The position numbers were made by a program, and so were the translations under genes. From positions 496,001 through 560,000 of the forward strand of contig NZ_QPKJ02000001.1 of NCBI RefSeq assembly GCF_003344625.1: a DNA stretch of 64,000 nucleotides. The letters run 5' to 3'. The stretch is from Solirubrobacter deserti. GTDB taxonomy: Bacteria > Actinomycetota > Thermoleophilia > Solirubrobacterales > Solirubrobacteraceae. Shown here in pieces: positions 8,270-15,604 of this stretch (within the stretch, counting starts at the first letter, position 1; every line of letters begins with the position of its first letter). The notes beneath the pieces were generated by a model that was not told the origin of the DNA, did not search any database, and saw only the letters and a program-made list of their open reading frames with translations.

Positions 8270-11200
8270 TGCACCTCAGCTCGATCACGCTCAAAGGCTT
8301 CAAGTCCTTCCCGGACCGCACGCGGCTGACGTTCGCGCCGGGCGTGTCGGTGATCGTGGGCCCGAACGGGTCCGGCAAGTCCAACATCACGGACGCCGTG
8401 CTGTGGGCCTTGGGCGAGCAGTCGCCGGTGGCCGTCCGCGGCGCGTCGATGCAGGACGTCATCTTCGCGGGTGCGCACGGGGTCAAGTCCCGCTCGGAGG
8501 CGGAGGTCGAGGTCATCCTCGACAACTCGTCGGGCCGGGTGGACCTGCCCGCGGGCGAGATCGCGATCACCCGGCGGCTGAACCGGGCCGGCGACGGTGA
8601 GTACCGCATCAACGGGGCCAAGTGCCGGCTCACGGACGTCATCGAGATCCTCTCGGACACGGGCCTGGGCAAGGAGATGCACTCTGTCGTCTCGCAGGGC
8701 CGCGTGGCGGAGATCGTCACGTCCAAGCCCAAGGACCGGCGGATGCTGATCGAGGAGGCCGCGGGCCTCGGCAAGCACCGCAAGCGCCGGCGCAAGGCGC
8801 AGCTCAAGCTCGAGCGCACGCAGGACAATCTGGACCGCGCGCTGGACGTCGAGCGCGAGGCCCGCACGCGGCTCAAGCCCCTCAAGCGCCAGGCCGAGGC
8901 CGCCGAGCTGCACGAGCGCATCGAGCGCCAGAGCGACGAGGCCAAGTGGACGCTGGCGCGCGACAACGCCCGCGGCGCCCGCGCCGGGCTGGTCGCGGCA
9001 GAGACCGCCGTGGCGGAGGCCCGGGCCGCGGCCGCTGCCGCCGAGGAGGAGTTCGCCGCCGTCGGCGCGCGCCGCGCCAAGGCCGAGGAGGCGCTGTCCT
9101 CGCGCGGCAGTCAACGTGAGGCGTTGTCGTCGCGGTTCTACTCCGCCAAGTCCTCCAGCGAGCGCGTCGGGATGCGGCTGGACGCCGCCCAGCGCCTCAT
9201 CGGTGAACTCGAAGAGCGCACGGCGCGCCGGTCGGGCGGCATCACCGCGCTGCAGGCCGAGATCGAGGCCGACGTCGGCGACGACGGCGCCGAAGAGCGC
9301 ATCGCGGGCCTGCAGGCCGAGCTCGCCGCGCTGGCCGAGGACCACCGCGTGCGGCTCGAGCGTGAGCTCGCCGAGCTGGAAGCCAAGCGCGAGGCCGCGA
9401 CCCAGGTGGTGGCGGAGAAGACCGCGCTCGCCGCGACGGCCGCGGCCCGCCGCGCCGAGGGCGAGGCCGCCGCAGAGGCCGCCCGCCGCGCCCGCCGCGA
9501 GCTCGACGTCGCCGCCGAGAAGGCCCGCCGCGAGTCCGCGCGGATCGGCGCCGAGCTGGCCAAGGTCAACCAGTTCCTGCGCGCGAACGCGGGCGCCCCG
9601 GGCGGCGCCAAGGCGCTCGCCGACACGCTCTCCGCGGCCTCGGGCTACGAGCTCGCGCTGTCCGCCGCTTTGGGCCCGCGCCTGCGCGCGGGCGTCGCGC
9701 TCGACCTCGAGGCCGGCGGGAAGCTGCTGTCCAAGGGCGGCAAGGACGGCGCGGCTGCGCTGATCGTGCCGGCCGCGGGGACGGCGCCCGCCGCCGCGTC
9801 CTCGCCGCCCGCCGACGGCGCCGAGCCTCTCGGCGCCCACGTCGTGGCCTCCGGCGACGACCCCTCTCGCCGCCTCGCCGCGGCCATCCTCGAGGACGTC
9901 TGGGTCGTCGACGACGTGGCGGCCGTGCGGCCGGACTTCGCGGGCATCGCGGTCACCAAGGACGGGCGCGTGTGGTCGCCGCGCACGCGCGAGCTGCGCC
10001 AGGTCAGCCCCGGCGGGCACGACCGCGTGCTCAAGGAGCGCAACCGGCGCGACGCGCTGGTCGCCCAGGTCGACGAGGCAGCGAAGGCCGAGCGGGCCGC
10101 ACTCAACGCGGTCGAGGCCGCGCAGGTCAAGGTCGCCGAGGCCGACGCCGCGCGCGAGGGCCTCGACCGCGAGGCGCGTGCGGCGGCGCGCGAACGCGAC
10201 GAGGCCGCCGAGGCCGAGCGGCACGCGCGCTGGGTCATCCAGCAGCGGCGTGCGGCGCCCGACGAGGGGCCGAGCGCGGACCGCAAGGCGCAGGTCGAGT
10301 CGCAGATCGCCACGGAGCGTCGCCTGAAGGAGCGTGCCGAGCGCGAGCGGGCCGAGCGGGCACGTCGGCTGGAGCACGAGCAGCGCCGGCTGGAGCGCGA
10401 CCGGCAACTCAAGCCCGTCGCGGAGCGGTTCGCGAACGCGCTCAAGCAGGTGCAGGCCGCCGTCGCCAACCGGCTCGAAGCGCTCGAGGCCGAGCTCAAC
10501 GCCGACAAGGCCGCGGGCGAGCAGCTGGCGAAGGAGCTCAGGGAGTGCGCGGCGGAGGAGTCACGCGTGCACGCGAAGCTGCGCGAGCGCGGCGAGGCCG
10601 TCACGCGCGGTGAGGTGCAGGCCCAGCGCGCCCGCGACCACGCCGCAGACGCCAACGCCGAGCTCGAGCGGCTCGCCGCCAAGCTCGGCCTGGAACCGGA
10701 GCCGTCCGACACGCCACTCGACGACGGCGAGCGCGCCCACCTGGACAAGACGATCGAGCGCCTGCAGCGCCGGCGCGAGCAGCTCGGCCCGGTCAACCCG
10801 CTCGCGCAGGCGGAGTACAAAGAGGCGCTCGAGCACGTCCAGGAGCTCGAGGCCCAGCGCGAGGACCTCGAGACGGCGATGCGCGAGCTCGCGCAGCTCA
10901 TCAAGGACACCGACCGCCGCATCAAGGAGGCGTTCGAGGAGACCTTCGACGCGGCGGCCAAGAACTTCGAGGAGGTCGTCGGTCACCTGTTCCCGGGCGG
11001 CCGCGGCGCGCTGCGGCTCGTGCGCGAGGACTCCGGCCCGCGCCCCGTGCTCGGCGGCGGCGACGACGAGACGCCGGTGCCCGAGCCCGAGGAGGACGAG
11101 GAGGAGAGCACGCCGGAGGACAAGCTCGGCGTCGAGATCGAGATCACGCCCGCGGGCAAGTCCACGAAGCGCCTGACGCTGCTGTCCGGCGGCGAGAAGA

Positions 11201-11481
11201 CGATGACCTCGCTCGCGTTCCTGTTCGCGGTGTTCCTCGCGCGCCCGTCGCCGTTCTACATCCTCGACGAGGTCGAGGCCGCGCTCGACGACCTCAACAT
11301 CGACCGCTTCCTGCAGGTGCTGCGCGGGTTCAGCGACCGGGCGCAGTTCATCGTGGTCACCCACCAGAAGCGCACGATGGAGGCCGCGGACGCCCTGTAC
11401 GGTGTGTCCATGGCCGGCAACGGCGTCTCGAAGGTGATCTCGCGCAAGCTGCCCAAGCCGGCCGAGGAGGTCGCCGCGTGA
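8269..11481 (+). CDS. smc: Chromosome segregation ATPase SMC
   Basis: This is a 1070-residue condensin subunit that organises and separates chromosomes. The Walker A GPNGSGKSN is at 31-39, the ABC signature LLSGGEKT near 970 and Walker B FYILDEVEAALDD near 1000. Coiled coils occupy about 165-440 and 585-900. The hinge, about 440-580, is compact and holds a Pro/Ala/Ser insert. The protein is shorter than the usual 1150-1200 residues. ATG 8269 overlaps the rnc stop; a longer open frame upstream is antiframe rnc sequence. ScpA/ScpB are not in the window. Its stop overlaps the next start. Confidence 0.95.
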   Translation: MHLSSITLKGFKSFPDRTRLTFAPGVSVIVGPNGSGKSNITDAVLWALGEQSPVAVRGASMQDVIFAGAHGVKSRSEAEVEVILDNSSGRVDLPAGEIAITRRLNRAGDGEYRINGAKCRLTDVIEILSDTGLGKEMHSVVSQGRVAEIVTSKPKDRRMLIEEAAGLGKHRKRRRKAQLKLERTQDNLDRALDVEREARTRLKPLKRQAEAAELHERIERQSDEAKWTLARDNARGARAGLVAAETAVAEARAAAAAAEEEFAAVGARRAKAEEALSSRGSQREALSSRFYSAKSSSERVGMRLDAAQRLIGELEERTARRSGGITALQAEIEADVGDDGAEERIAGLQAELAALAEDHRVRLERELAELEAKREAATQVVAEKTALAATAAARRAEGEAAAEAARRARRELDVAAEKARRESARIGAELAKVNQFLRANAGAPGGAKALADTLSAASGYELALSAALGPRLRAGVALDLEAGGKLLSKGGKDGAAALIVPAAGTAPAAASSPPADGAEPLGAHVVASGDDPSRRLAAAILEDVWVVDDVAAVRPDFAGIAVTKDGRVWSPRTRELRQVSPGGHDRVLKERNRRDALVAQVDEAAKAERAALNAVEAAQVKVAEADAAREGLDREARAAARERDEAAEAERHARWVIQQRRAAPDEGPSADRKAQVESQIATERRLKERAERERAERARRLEHEQRRLERDRQLKPVAERFANALKQVQAAVANRLEALEAELNADKAAGEQLAKELRECAAEESRVHAKLRERGEAVTRGEVQAQRARDHAADANAELERLAAKLGLEPEPSDTPLDDGERAHLDKTIERLQRRREQLGPVNPLAQAEYKEALEHVQELEAQREDLETAMRELAQLIKDTDRRIKEAFEETFDAAAKNFEEVVGHLFPGGRGALRLVREDSGPRPVLGGGDDETPVPEPEEDEEESTPEDKLGVEIEITPAGKSTKRLTLLSGGEKTMTSLAFLFAVFLARPSPFYILDEVEAALDDLNIDRFLQVLRGFSDRAQFIVVTHQKRTMEAADALYGVSMAGNGVSKVISRKLPKPAEEVAA

Positions 11482-11906
11482 CGCACGGCAACGGCAACGG
11501 CGCACAGGCGCAAGCCGTGCTCGAGCCGCGCGGCGTCTACCGCTCCAAGGGCGTCGAGAACTCGACCGGCGTCGTCGGCAGCGCGGGCGTTGCGAGCTCG
11601 GTCGGCGTGATCGGCAGCACCGGCGTGGTCGCGGCGGCCGGCGTGGTCGGCAGCGCGGCCGTGGTGGGCTCGTCCGCGGTCGTCGGCTCCGCGGCCGTCG
11701 CGGGCTCCACGACCGTCGTCGGCAGCGCGGGCGTCGCGCTCTCGGCGGGCATCGTCGGTAGTGCGGGCATCGTCGCCGGCCTCGGGAACGTCGGCTGCGC
11801 GAGCTGCGTCGCGTGCATCGGCTGCGTGAACTGCACGGGCTGCGTCGCGTGCATCGGCTGCAGCGGCATCACGGGCGGCGTCGGTCTGATCGGCGTGCAC
11901 GCATGA
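11478..11906 (+). CDS. Hexapeptide-repeat protein with C-terminal cysteine ladder (unknown function)
   Basis: This 142-residue protein is not one I recognise. From residue 15 to 140 it is 21 uninterrupted six-residue repeats of the form V-G-S-A-G-V with almost no variation. In four consecutive repeats (residues 105-128) the third and sixth positions become Cys, giving eight cysteines spaced exactly three apart (107 to 128). This periodicity fits a left-handed or similar beta-helix in which the cysteines stack in rows, perhaps for metal binding or cross-links (inference). It has no signal peptide. GTG 11478 overlaps the smc stop and its own stop overlaps the next ATG, so it is translated within the smc operon. 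Confidence 0.75.
   Translation: MTHGNGNGAQAQAVLEPRGVYRSKGVENSTGVVGSAGVASSVGVIGSTGVVAAAGVVGSAAVVGSSAVVGSAAVAGSTTVVGSAGVALSAGIVGSAGIVAGLGNVGCASCVACIGCVNCTGCVACIGCSGITGGVGLIGVHA
11520..11897 (+). repeat. 18-bp periodic tandem array encoding the hexad repeats
   Basis: Twenty-one imperfect 18-bp units, with a recurring core like GTCGGCAGCGCGGGC, encode residues 15-140 of the hexapeptide protein. Unit-to-unit divergence is mostly at third codon positions while the hexad residues are kept, which suggests selection on the protein rather than fresh slippage. Confidence 0.75.
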
Positions 11907-12247
11907 CGGTCCACCGCGTGGTCCCGAACCTGTTCACGGAGGACCCGGCGGCCGCGAGCGCGTTCTACACCGACTTCCTCGGCCTCGACGTCGGGATGGA
12001 AATGCCGGGCATGACCACGTTCGTCGTGCCGGAAGTCCCGTCAGCGCAGCTCTCGATCGGCCACGCCTACGGGCTCGACCAGGCCGTCGTCTCGATCGGC
12101 GTCGACAACGTGGACGAGATCTACGCCCGAGCCCAGCAGCAAGGCCTCGAGATCGTCTACGAGCTCCGCGACGAGCCCTGGGGCGTGCGGCGATTCTTCG
12201 TCAAAGCTCCCGGCGGCCACGTCATCAACGTGGTTCAGCACGCCTAG
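11903..12247 (+). CDS. Glyoxalase/bleomycin resistance (VOC) family protein
   Basis: This is a 114-residue, single-domain vicinal-oxygen-chelate fold protein. RVVPNLFTEDPAAASAFYTDFLGLDV and FVKAPGGHVINVVQH are the typical first and last segments. VOC members include glyoxalases, dioxygenases and drug-binding proteins, and the substrate cannot be inferred. It starts inside the stop of the hexad-repeat gene. Its stop codon overlaps that of the convergent gene (CTAG at 12244-12247). Confidence 0.82.
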   Translation: MTVHRVVPNLFTEDPAAASAFYTDFLGLDVGMEMPGMTTFVVPEVPSAQLSIGHAYGLDQAVVSIGVDNVDEIYARAQQQGLEIVYELRDEPWGVRRFFVKAPGGHVINVVQHA

Positions 12248-12576
12248 AAGATCAGCGCGAGCAACACGTCGAACAGGACCACCGTGAGCATGACCATCGT
12301 CGCCACGGCGGTGGCGGCCACGATCGCCGCGCTCTTGCCGACGCGCACGATCTGGCGGGACGCCTGCGTCGGCAGGCGCTTCTCGGCCATCAGCAGGAAG
12401 AGCGCGCCCAGGAACCCGGGCCCGTACTCCGCGCGCTCGGCGGCGTCCACGCGCTCGCGCCAGCGCACGACCATCTCGCGCGCCTCACGGCGCTTGCGCA
12501 CCGCCGTCCGCGGCAGCTGATCGAGGCGAGACTCCCAGTACGAGAGCGATTCACGAGCTTCAACCAAGGCGGACAT
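12244..12576 (-). CDS. Small membrane-anchored hypothetical protein
   Basis: This is a 110-residue protein with a charged helical N-terminus (SYWESRLDQLPRTAVRKRREAREMVVRWRERV) and a C-terminal hydrophobic segment (about residues 83-110) that ends at the C-terminus, so it is probably tail-anchored or has one or two membrane passes. I do not recognise a family. It lies 4 bp downstream of the GNAT gene and is likely co-transcribed with it. Confidence 0.6.
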   Translation of the reverse strand: MSALVEARESLSYWESRLDQLPRTAVRKRREAREMVVRWRERVDAAERAEYGPGFLGALFLLMAEKRLPTQASRQIVRVGKSAAIVAATAVATMVMLTVVLFDVLLALIF

Positions 12577-12580
12577 TGCC

Positions 12581-13045
12581 CTACTCAGGATACAGCCGTT
12601 TCTCGCCCCAGAACACGGCGTAGGAATTGCCGTTGTAGTCCTCGATCTCGCGGTATCCCGCCTCGCCATAGAGCCGCCGCGCGACGTCCATCGTCGCCGC
12701 CGTGTCGAGCCGCACGCGCGCGTACCCGAGCTCCCGCGCCGCGTCCTCCAGCGCTGCCAGCAGCCGTCGCCCGTGCCCGCGCCCGCGGGCCTCGGGCAGC
12801 GTGTACATCCGCTTGACCTCGGCGACATCGTCACCCAGCCGCCGCACGCCGCCACCCGCGACCGGCACGCCGTCCTCGAGCACCACCACGTAGGCGCCGT
12901 CCGGAGGCGACATCTCGCCCGGGTCCACGGTCGACGTCGTCTCGGCCGACACCGGCCCGAGGCTCGCCTCCACGTAGGCCTCCATCGCCACCAACAGCTC
13001 GCGCGCGACCTCTGAGTCGCCGTCGATCCGCCTCACGTCGATCAC
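12581..13045 (-). CDS. GNAT family N-acetyltransferase
   Basis: This is a 154-residue acetyl-CoA-dependent acetyltransferase. The CoA-binding motif RGRGHGRRLLAALE, the preceding EVKRMYTLPEA strand and the terminal LYGEAGYREIEDYN are characteristic. Start GTG 13045 is preferred to an ATG at 13069 because GAGG lies 4-5 bases upstream and because the longer version would overlap the divergent ftsY start. Substrate unknown. Confidence 0.82.
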   Translation of the reverse strand: MIDVRRIDGDSEVARELLVAMEAYVEASLGPVSAETTSTVDPGEMSPPDGAYVVVLEDGVPVAGGGVRRLGDDVAEVKRMYTLPEARGRGHGRRLLAALEDAARELGYARVRLDTAATMDVARRLYGEAGYREIEDYNGNSYAVFWGEKRLYPE

Positions 13046-13051
13046 GCCTCG

Positions 13052-13057
13052 TATCCT
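13052..13057 (+). promoter_or_regulatory. ftsY: Putative -10 element of ftsY
   Basis: TATCCT sits 10 bases before the ftsY ATG, the same hexamer and nearly the same spacing as at rpmF. It is squeezed between the divergent GNAT start and ftsY. Confidence 0.4.
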
Positions 13058-13067
13058 GCCGAACCGC

Positions 13068-14063
13068 ATGGCCAGAGACTGGTACGACCTCTTCCTGCTT
13101 GACCAGGCGCCCCCCGAGGTGCCCGCCGAGCCCGAACGCGAGGAGAAGCGCCGCGGCTTCTTCAAGCGCCTACGCGAGAACATGAAGAAGACGCGGGAGG
13201 CGCTGACCGCGGAGGTGCAGGCCACGCTCTTCGAGGGTGACCTCGACGAGGAGACCTGGGAGCGCCTGGAGGAGGCGCTGATCTACGCCGACGTCGGCGC
13301 GGCCACGACCGCCCAGGTGGTCGAGGAGCTCGAGCGTGAGGCCGAGGACGGCAACCTCGTCGGCGGCGAGGCGCTCAGCAATCGCCTCGCGGAGCTGCTC
13401 GCCCAGCTCGCCCGCACCGGCGACGACAAGATCGATCTGCGGCCCGACCCCACGGTCATCCTCGTCGTCGGCGTCAACGGCACCGGCAAGACGACGACGA
13501 TCGGCAAGCTCGCCTGGCACCTGCGCAACACGCTCCAGCTGCAGGTCGTGGTCGGCGCGGCGGACACGTTCCGCGCCGCCGCCGTCGAGCAGCTCGAGCG
13601 CTGGGGCGAGCGCGCCGGCGTGGATGTCGTCAAGGGCCCTGAGGGCTCCGACCCCGGCGCCGTCGCCTTCGACGCCATCGCCCGTGGCCGCGAGCGCGGC
13701 GCCGACGTGATCATCATCGACACGGCCGGCCGCCTGCACACGCAGACCAACCTGATGGACGAGCTGACCAAGGTCCGGCGCGTGATCTCCAAGCAGATGC
13801 CGGACGCGCCGCACGAGACCCTGATGACCGTGGACGCCACCACGGGCCAGAACGGCGTGCGCCAGGCGAAGCTGTTCGGCGAGGCCGTCGGCGTCACCGG
13901 GATCATCCTCACCAAGCTCGACGGCACGGCCAAGGGCGGCATCGCGCTCGCGATCGCCAACGAGCTCAACATCCCGGTCAAGCTGATCGGCATCGGCGAG
14001 CAGCTCGAGGACCTGCGGCCGTTCGACCCGGATGATTTCGCCAAAGCCCTGCTGACCGCGTAA
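13068..14063 (+). CDS. ftsY: Signal recognition particle receptor FtsY
   Basis: This is a 331-residue SRP-receptor GTPase that docks ribosome-SRP complexes at the membrane. A short acidic A region with EREEKRRGFFKRL leads into the N domain. G motifs: GVNGTGKTTT near 135, DTFRAAA near 165, DTAGRLHTQ near 225 and TKLDGTAKGG near 285. Compared with E. coli it lacks the long acidic extension, as in most Gram-positives. Its partner Ffh is encoded 7 kb further on rather than beside it. Confidence 0.95.
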   Translation: MARDWYDLFLLDQAPPEVPAEPEREEKRRGFFKRLRENMKKTREALTAEVQATLFEGDLDEETWERLEEALIYADVGAATTAQVVEELEREAEDGNLVGGEALSNRLAELLAQLARTGDDKIDLRPDPTVILVVGVNGTGKTTTIGKLAWHLRNTLQLQVVVGAADTFRAAAVEQLERWGERAGVDVVKGPEGSDPGAVAFDAIARGRERGADVIIIDTAGRLHTQTNLMDELTKVRRVISKQMPDAPHETLMTVDATTGQNGVRQAKLFGEAVGVTGIILTKLDGTAKGGIALAIANELNIPVKLIGIGEQLEDLRPFDPDDFAKALLTA

Positions 14064-14073
14064 TCTCGAGCTC

Positions 14074-14502
14074 ATGGACCCCTGGGTGATCTGGCTGATC
14101 CTCGCGGTGGCGCTCGCCGTGGGGGAGATCGCCACGCTGGGCTTCTTCCTGGCGCCGTTCGCCGGCGGGGCGGCGGTCGCGGCGGTCCTGGCCGCGTTCG
14201 GCGCGGGCACGACGATCGAGGCCGCGGCCTTCCTGGTGGTCTCGATCATCCTGCTGGCGGCGCTGCGCCCGCTCGCCCGCTCGCATCAGAAGACGAAGGC
14301 ACTGAAGATGGGGACCGCGGCACTCGTCGGGCAGACCGCGATGGTGGTGGAGCGGATCGCGAACGACGAAGGCGTGGGCTGCGTGAAGCTCGACGGCGAG
14401 ATCTGGACCGCCCGCGCGTACGACGATGATGCCGTCATCGAGCCGGGCACGAAAGTGCACGTCCTCGAGATCCGGGGCGCGACCGCGCTCGTGGCCGAGT
14501 AA
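14074..14502 (+). CDS. NfeD-like membrane protein
   Basis: This is a 142-residue protein with two to three N-terminal membrane helices (residues 4-24, 27-47, 50-68) and a C-terminal OB-fold domain of about 60 residues (LVGQTAMVVERIANDEGVGCVKLDGEIWTARA). This short NfeD form is usually encoded next to a stomatin/SPFH gene and is thought to work with it at the membrane. Here the SPFH gene follows after 12 bp. Confidence 0.87.
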   Translation: MDPWVIWLILAVALAVGEIATLGFFLAPFAGGAAVAAVLAAFGAGTTIEAAAFLVVSIILLAALRPLARSHQKTKALKMGTAALVGQTAMVVERIANDEGVGCVKLDGEIWTARAYDDDAVIEPGTKVHVLEIRGATALVAE

Positions 14503-14514
14503 GAGGGAGACCGA

Positions 14515-15567
14515 ATGACCGCAGGCCTGATCGCGCTGATCGTCCTGATCGTGTTCCTGTTCATCATCGCCGCCTCGGGCGTGCGGATCGTGCCGCAGGC
14601 GCGCGCCGGAATCGTCGAGCGGCTCGGCCGCTACAGCCGCACGCTCGACCCGGGGCTGACGCTGATCGTCCCGTTCATCGACCGCGTCAAGCCGCTGATC
14701 GACCTGCGCGAGCAGGTGGTCTCGTTCCCGCCGCAGCCCGTGATCACCGAGGACAACCTCGTCGTCGGCATCGACACGGTCATCTACTTCACGGTCACGG
14801 ACCCGCGGGCGGCCACCTACGAGGTCGCCAACCCGCTGCAGGCGATCGAGCAGCTCACGGTCACGACGCTGCGCAACGTCATCGGCGGCATGACGCTCGA
14901 GGAGACGCTCACCTCCCGCGACAGCGTCAATAGCCAGCTGCGGGCCGTGCTGGACGAGGCCACGGGCCGCTGGGGCATCCGCGTCGGCCGTGTGGAGCTC
15001 AAGTCGGTCGAGCCGCCGCGCACCGTGCAGGAGGCGATGGAGAAGCAGATGCGCGCCGAGCGTGACCGCCGCGCCACGATCCTCACGGCGGAGGGCGTCA
15101 AGCAGTCCCAGATCCTCACCGCCGAGGGCGAGAAGCAGTCCGCCGTGCTGCGGGCCGAGGGTGAGCGCACGGCCGCGATCCTGAAGGCCGAGGGCGAGGC
15201 GAAGGCGATCGAGACGGTCTTCAACGCGATCCACGAGGGCGCTCCGGATCAGGCGCTGCTGCAGTATCAGTACCTGCAGACGCTGCCGCAGCTGGCCAAC
15301 GGCGACGCGAACAAGATCTGGATCATCCCGTCCGAGTTCACGAGCGCCGTCTCGAACCTGACCGAGCAGTTCGCCGGCAAGGCGAAGCCGAAGCCCAAGC
15401 CGTCCTCGACCATGGACGAGATCGACGAGCGCGCCCGCCGCGACGCCGAGGAGGCCGCCCGCGCCGCCGCGCAGGCGACGCAGGAGGCCGAGAGCGCCAC
15501 GAGCCAAGTCGGGACCTCACCGGCGCCGCGCGAGATCCCGCCCGCCCCGCCGGTACCCGGCGCCTAG
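14515..15567 (+). CDS. SPFH/stomatin-like (band 7, QmcA-type) membrane protein
   Basis: This is a 350-residue protein with one N-terminal membrane helix (residues 4-26), followed by the SPFH domain (VRIVPQARAGIVERLGRYSR through VGRVELKSVEPP) and an Ala/Glu-rich coiled coil (EKQMRAERDRRA with the repeated motif AEGEKQSAVLRAEGE). Residues after 290 are charged and end in a Pro-rich tail. Such proteins form large membrane-bound cages or microdomains. A GAGGGAG Shine-Dalgarno lies 6 bases before the ATG. It forms an operon with the NfeD-like gene. Confidence 0.9.
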   Translation: MTAGLIALIVLIVFLFIIAASGVRIVPQARAGIVERLGRYSRTLDPGLTLIVPFIDRVKPLIDLREQVVSFPPQPVITEDNLVVGIDTVIYFTVTDPRAATYEVANPLQAIEQLTVTTLRNVIGGMTLEETLTSRDSVNSQLRAVLDEATGRWGIRVGRVELKSVEPPRTVQEAMEKQMRAERDRRATILTAEGVKQSQILTAEGEKQSAVLRAEGERTAAILKAEGEAKAIETVFNAIHEGAPDQALLQYQYLQTLPQLANGDANKIWIIPSEFTSAVSNLTEQFAGKAKPKPKPSSTMDEIDERARRDAEEAARAAAQATQEAESATSQVGTSPAPREIPPAPPVPGA

Positions 15568-15576
15568 CGGCCCTAG

Positions 15577-15600
15577 GGGCCGCGGCTCATGCCGCGGCCC
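15577..15600. terminator. Hairpin between convergent genes
   Basis: GGGCCGCGGC and GCCGCGGCCC form a perfect 10-bp stem with a TCAT loop, 9 bases after the SPFH gene stop and 4 bases before the end of the minus-strand SGNH gene. There is no T-run, as is common at such GC content. The symmetry would serve both strands. Confidence 0.65.
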
Positions 15601-15604
15601 GCTC

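Noticed and set aside
11520..11897. Tandem 18-bp units as a possible CRISPR or minisatellite
   Set aside because: The units are contiguous without spacers, diverge mainly at third codon positions and are in frame, so they are coding repeats.
11537..11914. Pro-Thr-repeat frame on the minus strand opposite the hexapeptide gene
   Set aside because: The plus frame has start/stop overlaps with both neighbours and a meaningful hexad pattern; the minus frame is its mirror image.
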